Assembly: GCF_012275375.1 (NCBI RefSeq)
Contig: NZ_JAAZQJ010000012.1
Location: forward strand, 62,001 to 126,000
DNA from: Dyella sp. SG609
GTDB lineage: Bacteria > Pseudomonadota > Gammaproteobacteria > Xanthomonadales > Rhodanobacteraceae
Direction: 5' to 3'
Length of the DNA stretch: 64,000 bases
The position numbers were made by a program, and so were the translations under genes. The first letter of the stretch is position 1. The number at the start of each line of letters is the position of its first letter. Shown piece by piece: positions 59,130 to 64,000 of the stretch. The notes beneath the pieces are model-generated. The model worked only from the letters and a program-made list of their open reading frames with translations. It was not told the DNA's origin and made no database searches.

Positions 59130-60602
59130 TCATTGCCGGAGCGTGGGCCCCTGCTGTTGCTGCTGCGGGTTCGGCGGCGGCTGCTGCGTCGGCGCGGGCG
59201 TGGCCTGCTGCTGTTGCTGCTGCGCCTGCAGCTGCCGGTTGGCCTGCTGGCCTTGCGCAAGCAGGGCCTGGCCTTCGCCCGATTGCGCGTACGACTGCGC
59301 GATCTGCCGCGAAGCCGCATCGTTCTGCGTGGCCGCGGCGCGGGTCAGCGCCTCGAACTGGTCGTTGACCGAGGGCGCCGCGACCGGCTGCTGCGGCGAC
59401 GACGGCGTCGGCGCCTGCTGTTGCCCCTGTGCCTGTTGCCCCTGCGGCACCGGACCGATCGTGACCGGCTGGCGCGGATAGGCCTTGCTCAGCTCTTCGT
59501 TGACCGGCTCCGCACTGGTGCGCGTGCCGACGCCGTTCCATTCCTTCTTCGGCACCAGCACGGTGTTGTAGCCGGCCGGCGTGTTGCGGTCCACCTGGTT
59601 GAAGCGGTACAGCAGCATGCCCTGTTCCGAGCGGTGCACCACGTTCATGCCCGGATCGGTCGGCACCTGCGCCTTCTGCAGGAACGGCTTGTCGCTCACC
59701 GTGTTGAGGTAATCGACCATCAGGTTGTTGCTGCGCACCGCCAGGCCGTCGCGGTGGTAGCTGCCGCCGATGTCCGAATGCGCGCCCGCCACGGTGACGC
59801 CGAGGAAACGGCCGTCCTTGCTTTCGCCCGGCGGGATGATGTGGTCGACCTTGAACAGCCCGCGGCGCTCGTCCGCGGCGATGATCTGGAAGCCGGAAAT
59901 CACCGAGGGCGGCGGCCGGCGATCGTGCTTCTGCGGCACGCCGGTGCCGACCGGATCGAACAGGCCCTCGACCTGGGCGACCTTGCCCGCTTCTTCCAGC
60001 CGCGGCTTGGAGTACTGCGCGTTCTTGATCATGCCGTCGCGCTCGTACGTGTACCTGGCGCCGCTCGGATCCTCGATGCCGCGCTCTTCCACCAGCCGGG
60101 TGAAGCCGGCCGCCTGTTCGGCGCCGCGGCTGAAGCCGATGCTGACCACGCTGATCTTGGCCTCGGGGTCCTCGCGCCGCCACTGCTTGGACTGCTCGAT
60201 GAACTGCTTGTACATCTCCTCGGTGCGGCGCTCGTAGGTGTATCCGCGCATGCCGTCCAGGGTCTTGGTGACGCCGTTGTCCTGGGTGCCCGGGCCGGCC
60301 AGGTAGCCGGACACGATGCTGCGGTCGCCGCCGCGGTTGCGCTCCTGGATCTGCGCATGGATCTTGGCCACGTTGGTGGCGTGTTCCGGATCGTGCGCCA
60401 CGTCGTTGCCGGTGCCGTCGAACGCCGCCACGAACACGCGCTCGTGCGGGTTGTTGGCGTGGATCAGCACGGGCGCCTCGAACTTCGCCAGCTGGTCGCG
60501 CGCGGTGTCGTAGCTCTGCAGGCGGGCGGCGTCGGCGGGGTAAGTGCCTACGCCGTCGTTGAGTATCCCGTCCGCGTCGGGCTTGTGGGTTTCCTTGGGC
60601 AT
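59130..60602 (-). CDS. DUF2235 (Tle1-like) alpha/beta hydrolase with Gln-rich C-terminus, candidate secreted effector
   Basis: Protein of 490 residues. Residues 45-300 form the DUF2235/T6SS Tle1-like phospholipase domain: FDGTGND (61-67), nucleophile GFSRGA (Ser158), Asp216 in GLFDPVGTG, and His275 in AGAHSDIGGSY. There is no signal peptide. The last 110 residues (about 380-490) are Gln/Pro/Ala-rich with a central helical part (VNDQFEALTRAAATQNDAASRQIAQSYAQ) and end in a poly-Gln GPTLRQ tail, reminiscent of the Gln-rich ends of Xanthomonadales type IV-secreted (XVIP domain) toxins, though that domain's core motif is not evident. AAAGGAG precedes the ATG. Confidence 0.8.
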   Translation of the reverse strand: MPKETHKPDADGILNDGVGTYPADAARLQSYDTARDQLAKFEAPVLIHANNPHERVFVAAFDGTGNDVAHDPEHATNVAKIHAQIQERNRGGDRSIVSGYLAGPGTQDNGVTKTLDGMRGYTYERRTEEMYKQFIEQSKQWRREDPEAKISVVSIGFSRGAEQAAGFTRLVEERGIEDPSGARYTYERDGMIKNAQYSKPRLEEAGKVAQVEGLFDPVGTGVPQKHDRRPPPSVISGFQIIAADERRGLFKVDHIIPPGESKDGRFLGVTVAGAHSDIGGSYHRDGLAVRSNNLMVDYLNTVSDKPFLQKAQVPTDPGMNVVHRSEQGMLLYRFNQVDRNTPAGYNTVLVPKKEWNGVGTRTSAEPVNEELSKAYPRQPVTIGPVPQGQQAQGQQQAPTPSSPQQPVAAPSVNDQFEALTRAAATQNDAASRQIAQSYAQSGEGQALLAQGQQANRQLQAQQQQQQATPAPTQQPPPNPQQQQQGPTLRQ

Positions 60603-60614
60603 GGTGCAGCTCCT

Positions 60615-61229
60615 TTAGTAAGTCCTGCTCCAGACCAGGAAGATGTCTTTCCTGAAGTCGCTGTCCTTGTTGCCCGGGACCTGCGGCTGCCGGGTGGGAA
60701 TGAACATCGCGGTGTAGACGTTGATGGTGCGGTCGTCCACTTCCAGGTAGATGTCCGGCGCGCCGGCCACGGGGCCGGAATAGAAGTCGGTCATCGCTTC
60801 CTTGGGCACGTTGTGCCAGATCAGCTCGTCCTTGAAGATCTGCGCGATGTCGACCTTGGCCTCGTGCGCCGTGCCGTCCTTGGATTTCCAGCGGACTTCG
60901 GCCGGCGCCGGGAAGTTGCTGATGCCCAGTTCCGCCGAGCCCCAGCCTTCGCGGTAATCGCCGGCGGGCTTGGGCGGCGAAGCTTCGTCCGCGGCCTTCT
61001 GCACCTGGTAGCGGCCGTTGTACATGACGCTGCAGCCGATGGTGTCGTAGCAGAACGCCTCGAAGTTATGGCGCTTGAAATGGAGCGGTACCTGGCGGGT
61101 CAGAGCCGGCGCCGGTGCCGCAGTTCCCTGCGTGTCGTCGAGTGACATGGCGAAAACACATCCTGTAGAGAGAGAAACCGTGAGGCCCAGTACGAGCGAG
61201 GCCTGAAGCCGGAGGGCTGAAGTGCGCAT
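60615..61229 (-). CDS. Exported (possibly lipid-anchored) protein upstream of the DUF2235 gene, candidate immunity protein
   Basis: Protein of 204 residues with a signal peptide whose end is SLSTGC (Cys about 23), a poor lipobox because Ser stands at -3; it may be a lipoprotein or a simple secreted protein. The mature part has FEAFCYDTIGCSVMYNGRYQV and GWGSAELGISNFPAPAEVRWKSKDGTAHEAKVDIAQIF, which looks like a small beta-sandwich. It is 12 nt before the lipase-like gene, and that gene's ribosome site overlaps this stop, so the two are tightly linked. Periplasmic immunity against a lipase is a natural guess; it is not shown. Confidence 0.7.
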   Translation of the reverse strand: MRTSALRLQASLVLGLTVSLSTGCVFAMSLDDTQGTAAPAPALTRQVPLHFKRHNFEAFCYDTIGCSVMYNGRYQVQKAADEASPPKPAGDYREGWGSAELGISNFPAPAEVRWKSKDGTAHEAKVDIAQIFKDELIWHNVPKEAMTDFYSGPVAGAPDIYLEVDDRTINVYTAMFIPTRQPQVPGNKDSDFRKDIFLVWSRTY

Positions 61230-61346
61230 GCGAGCAATCCCTTGTCTTCGTGTCGGCCATGCGGAGTCCGATGGCCCCGGCCATCTTACCGCGCTGCGCC
61301 AGCGTGGCCAGTTTCGACCGGCCAGTCAGCGAAGTACCGCACATTC

Positions 61347-61478
61347 GTCATCCCGGCGCAGGCCGGGATCCAGTGACGATACCGGCTGGTTGTCGCGAAA
61401 GCCCAAAAGCTGAACCTTACGACCTTCACGCACAAGCCAGCGCGTCGCTACTGGATCCCGGCCTGCGCCGGGATGACG
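61347..61478. repeat. Intergenic inverted-pair repeat, family C copy 2
   Basis: CGTCATCCCGGCGCAGGCCGG ... ATCCAGTGACG, then the inverse ...CGCTACTGGATCCCGG and CCGGGATGACG. It lies between the effector module and the serine hydrolase gene, both on the minus strand. Confidence 0.85.
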
Positions 61479-61494
61479 AGGGGGGAGGGTGACG

Positions 61495-62532
61495 TCAGGG
61501 TGCGAGGTACGGCCGGGCGATCGCCATGGCCGTCCGGTACGGCTCCGGATCGTTGCGGTTGCTCAGCAGGATCACCGTCAGATGCTGCTTCGGCCAGCGC
61601 ACGATCACGTTGCGGAAGCCGATGCTTTCGCCGGAATGCCAGCGCACGTCGCCATGGATGCGCCAGCCATAGCCATAGGCGTCGACGTCTTCTTCACCCG
61701 TGACCTGGTTCTGCGCGGCGAAGGCCAGGGCGCGCGAGCTGTCCTTGAGCAGGCGGCCGTCGTAGAGCGCGGCGTCCCAGCGCGCCAGGTCGTCGATGGA
61801 GGAATAGATGCCGCCGTCGCCGCGGGTGGCGCTGGTGAGGTCCTGGTCGGTGCGCACCCAGCGGCCGTCCTGCTGGCTGTAGCCGTAGGCGCGGTGCGCG
61901 GGCTGCGGGCCGTCCGCTTCGCGCAGCAGGGTGTGGTCCATATGCAGTGGCTTGAAGATGCGCTGGCGCAGGAACTCGGGCAGGCGCTGGCCGGAGGCGC
62001 GTTCGACGATCAGCCCCAGCAGCACGTAGCCGCTGTTGCTGTAGCGGTAGCCGGTGCCGGGCGCGAAATAGCCGCGCGTCTCGGCCGACAGCATGCGCAG
62101 CACGTCGCCGTCGTTGAGCTGCCTGGTGGTGCCGGGCGGCATCAGGTCTTCGTAATCGATCAGGCCGGACGCATGCGAGAGCAGGTGATGGATGGTGATG
62201 CCCTGGTCGCTCGCCGGCAGCGAAGGCAGCCAGCGGCGTACCGAATCGCCGAGTTTCAGCTTGCCGTCTTCCGCCAGCAGCAGGATGGCGGCGGCGGTGA
62301 ACTGCTTGCTCATCGAGGCCAGCCGGTAGTTGGTGGCTGGCGTGGCGGCCACGCCGTGTTCCAGGTCGGCGTAGCCGTAGGCCCTGCGCAGCAGCGGCTT
62401 GCCGTCCTTCAGCACCAGCAGCGAGGCGCCGGGGACTTTGCCGGTGTAGGGCTGCATCGAGGTGTCGGCGTCGGCGGCGGGGGCGCGGGCGGAAAACAGC
62501 AGCAGCGCGGCAAGGAACGCGAAGTGGCGCAT
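61495..62532 (-). CDS. Exported serine hydrolase, class C beta-lactamase/PBP4* family
   Basis: Protein of 345 residues with a signal peptide (FLAALLLFSARAPAA, about 1-20). The active-site Ser-Lys pair is SMSK (about 73-76), the Tyr motif is YSNSG (about 144), and the third motif is near HSGESIGFRN (about 296). These are the elements of the class C-like family that includes D-Ala-D-Ala carboxypeptidases, esterases and EstB; the true substrate is uncertain. It follows ddpX by 12 nt and is probably cotranscribed. Confidence 0.86.
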   Translation of the reverse strand: MRHFAFLAALLLFSARAPAADADTSMQPYTGKVPGASLLVLKDGKPLLRRAYGYADLEHGVAATPATNYRLASMSKQFTAAAILLLAEDGKLKLGDSVRRWLPSLPASDQGITIHHLLSHASGLIDYEDLMPPGTTRQLNDGDVLRMLSAETRGYFAPGTGYRYSNSGYVLLGLIVERASGQRLPEFLRQRIFKPLHMDHTLLREADGPQPAHRAYGYSQQDGRWVRTDQDLTSATRGDGGIYSSIDDLARWDAALYDGRLLKDSSRALAFAAQNQVTGEEDVDAYGYGWRIHGDVRWHSGESIGFRNVIVRWPKQHLTVILLSNRNDPEPYRTAMAIARPYLAP

Positions 62533-62544
62533 GGCGGGTCCCGG

Positions 62545-63306
62545 TCAGCGGATCGGCAGGTCGTAGTAGGTGTCGGGCGCCGGTTCCGGCTCGAGCGTGT
62601 AATGCCACCACTCGAACGCGTAGTTGCGGAAGCCGCCGCGGCGCATCGCCTCGCGCAGCAGGTCGCGATGGGCGCGCTGTGCGGGCGTGACGTCCGGGTT
62701 GTCGGTATTGGCCAGCGGGTCGAAGTAGTCGAACGGCGTGCCCATGTCGAGTGGCGCGCAGTGCTCGTCGCGCGCATCGCATTGCATCAGGGTGAGGTCC
62801 ATGGTGGCGCCGCGGCTGTGGCCCGAGCGCGGCGCGATGTAGTCGCCGAGCAGCACGCGCTTGTCGAGATGGGGATAGTGCGCGGCCTTCGTGCGCTGGT
62901 CGGCCAGGTCGCCGCCCCAGCGCACGAAATGGCTGACGGCGCGGGCCGGACGGTAGCAGTCCCACAGCAGCAGGCGCTGGTGCTTGGCGTGCAGGTCGCG
63001 TTCGACCTTGGCCAGCGCCGCGGCCGCGGGGCGCAGCAGATAGCACTTCGCCGCCGCGTAGCCGTCGACCGGCGTGCCGACGAAGTTGTCGCTGCCGGCG
63101 TACTTGATGTCCTCGGCGATATCCGGCGCCAGCGTGCGGATATCCACCAGGTTCGCCTGCGCCAGCGTGCCGGTGGCGACGGGCGGCTTCGCGGCCGGCG
63201 CGGCGCAGCCGCACAGCAGCGCGGCGGCCAGCAGCGCCAGCCGCCTAGTCGCAGCCGCGTACGCGCTTGAACGCGAGATCTTCGAAGTCGTAGCTGAAAT
63301 CGGCAT
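62545..63306 (-). CDS. ddpX: D-alanyl-D-alanine dipeptidase, VanX/DdpX type
   Basis: Protein of 253 residues. The catalytic core has WDCYRPARAV (substrate Arg), SGHSRGATMDLTL (zinc His and Asp) and FEWWHYTL (catalytic Glu, zinc His), the VanX/M15D pattern. The N-terminus is a likely lipoprotein signal ending LCGC (Cys34), so it acts in the periplasm, splitting D-Ala-D-Ala from peptidoglycan turnover. The only ATG, at 63306, overlaps the upstream hydrolase gene by 62 nt; a later non-ATG start is possible. Its place between two serine hydrolases of the D-Ala-peptidase superfamily is notable. Confidence 0.87.
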   Translation of the reverse strand: MPISATTSKISRSSAYAAATRRLALLAAALLCGCAAPAAKPPVATGTLAQANLVDIRTLAPDIAEDIKYAGSDNFVGTPVDGYAAAKCYLLRPAAAALAKVERDLHAKHQRLLLWDCYRPARAVSHFVRWGGDLADQRTKAAHYPHLDKRVLLGDYIAPRSGHSRGATMDLTLMQCDARDEHCAPLDMGTPFDYFDPLANTDNPDVTPAQRAHRDLLREAMRRGGFRNYAFEWWHYTLEPEPAPDTYYDLPIR

Positions 63307-64000
63307 CGGGATCGACCTTGCTCATCTGCAGGTTGCCGGACTTGCCGGTGGGTGCATGCAGCCAGGCTTCGGCGTCGCCGTGCTCCCACTGCACCAGGTA
63401 GCCGTGGCCCACGCGCATCACCGGGCCGCGCAGGCGAGGGGATTTGACCGCTTCGAATGCCACGCCGTCGCCGCTCGGGCACAGGCGCGCTTCGCCGAAC
63501 CAGGGATCGCGCCATACGCCAAGCAGGCCGGCCAGTTCCTTGCGCGTGGCGGCTTGGCGTCTGGACGTATCGGGCACGCGCGACGCGTGGCGGTGGCTTT
63601 CCTTCGCGGCGAGTTCGTCCGCATAGGCGGCGACGCTGCGTGCTTTCTCCGGCGCGGTGAACTGCTTCAGCAGCACTTCGACCAGCACGGTGCGTGCGTC
63701 TTCCGCATCGCCGTTGATCAGCACCACGAAACCGTCGCGCCGGCCCGGCACCAGGTACAGCGCCGAATACATGCCCGACAGCGTGCCGGTATGCGATACG
63801 GTCTGCACGCCATCCACATCGGCGATGCGCCAGCCATAGCCGTAGGCATACAGCTTGGTGCCATCCCAGGCGCGGCGCTGCGCGGAGATCGGCATCGGCG
63901 TGTACGGCGTCCACAGCGGGTCGCGCTGCGCCTGCGGCAGCCAGGCCAGCTGCTGTGGCGTCGGCGCCAGCCATTGGCGCGCCCAGATCAGCATGTCATC
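63245..64000 (-). CDS. Serine hydrolase, beta-lactamase family, C-terminal part (partial)
   Basis: Open frame continuing past the right edge; 251 codons are visible. DDMLIWARQWL at the edge matches the helix that follows the central domain of class C-like serine hydrolases. YAYGYGWRIADVDGVQTVSHTGTLSGMYSALYLVPGRRDGFVVLINGD contains the third motif (HTG, the KTG equivalent). After it come about 130 residues of a C-terminal DUF3471-like beta domain (ELAGLLGVWRDPWFGEARLC). The active-site Ser-Lys motif lies beyond the edge. Its last 62 nt overlap ddpX. Confidence 0.82.
   Translation of the reverse strand, partial: DDMLIWARQWLAPTPQQLAWLPQAQRDPLWTPYTPMPISAQRRAWDGTKLYAYGYGWRIADVDGVQTVSHTGTLSGMYSALYLVPGRRDGFVVLINGDAEDARTVLVEVLLKQFTAPEKARSVAAYADELAAKESHRHASRVPDTSRRQAATRKELAGLLGVWRDPWFGEARLCPSGDGVAFEAVKSPRLRGPVMRVGHGYLVQWEHGDAEAWLHAPTGKSGNLQMSKVDPDADFSYDFEDLAFKRVRGCD

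Noticed and set aside
59130-60602. Classification as a standard T6SS Tle1 effector
   Set aside because: The catalytic domain fits, but no T6SS gene is nearby and the C-terminal tail is unlike Tle1; only a general effector hypothesis is kept.

Overview
The window is 64 kb of very GC-rich chromosome (about 70% G+C by eye), densely packed with short gaps and many 4-nt gene overlaps. Gene content points to the gammaproteobacterial order Xanthomonadales, most likely the Rhodanobacteraceae (Dyella, Luteibacter, Frateuria or Rhodanobacter type). The pointers are a DUF3247 Sm-like protein, two DUF2884 proteins, a 'dedicated sortase' two-component pair, an NADP malic enzyme next to a homodimeric-type aceE, and lipoamide dehydrogenase carrying its own lipoyl domain. 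No rRNA, tRNA, CRISPR array, prophage, transposase or integrase was seen, so this is mostly core chromosome with small accessory pockets.

Layout. 1-5.2 kb: a metallophosphoesterase (cut by the left edge), an SGNH hydrolase and alaA on the minus strand, divergent from rsgA and a QEGLA-motif metallopeptidase-like gene. 5.4-10.9 kb: maeB and aceE, ending in a triplicated terminator. 10.9-15.7 kb: a DUF883-like membrane anchor, a GST, an MFS exporter, DUF3247 and a Tat-exported berberine-bridge-type oxidase. 15.8-24.7 kb: a membrane-bound LytTR regulator and many small envelope proteins (lipoproteins, a zinc-ribbon protein, ferritin-like protein, UspA, glycine zipper, an exported peroxiredoxin, DUF2884, DUF924, a DUF2845-like tandem pair). 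24.8-30.8 kb: LtrA, a ketopantoate reductase-flavoprotein pair, a second DUF2884 and an MscS channel. 31-34.6 kb: aceF-lpdA. 34.9-38.2 kb: an accessory transporter and binding-protein pair and a secreted protein of unknown function.

38.6-46.7 kb: two paralogous membrane proteins around an atypical DapB-like gene, then dinB, a DJ-1/PfpI protein, an APC permease and an exported clan GH-A glycoside hydrolase. 46.7-50.5 kb: purC-Mpo1-like operon, cytochrome c, a DjlA-like co-chaperone and rpe. 50.5-55.2 kb: an intergenic stretch with two minus-strand terminators and a 37-codon membrane-protein gene, then a PdsR/PdsS-like two-component system and a GYF-like membrane protein. 55.3-58.4 kb: trpE, an exported chorismate-lyase-like protein and a lipoprotein. 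58.5-61.2 kb: a three-gene minus-strand module around a DUF2235 (Tle1-like) lipase with a Gln-rich tail, the best candidate for an antibacterial effector and its partners. 61.5-64 kb: two serine hydrolases flanking a DdpX/VanX-type D-Ala-D-Ala dipeptidase; the outer hydrolase runs off the right edge.

Together, maeB, aceE, aceF and lpdA supply pyruvate and acetyl-CoA. alaA, trpE, purC and rpe cover amino acid, purine and pentose metabolism. Most of the rest is envelope biology. Four families of intergenic palindromic repeat, almost always as inverted pairs about 85-155 bp long, punctuate gene ends; one sits inside the two-component operon.
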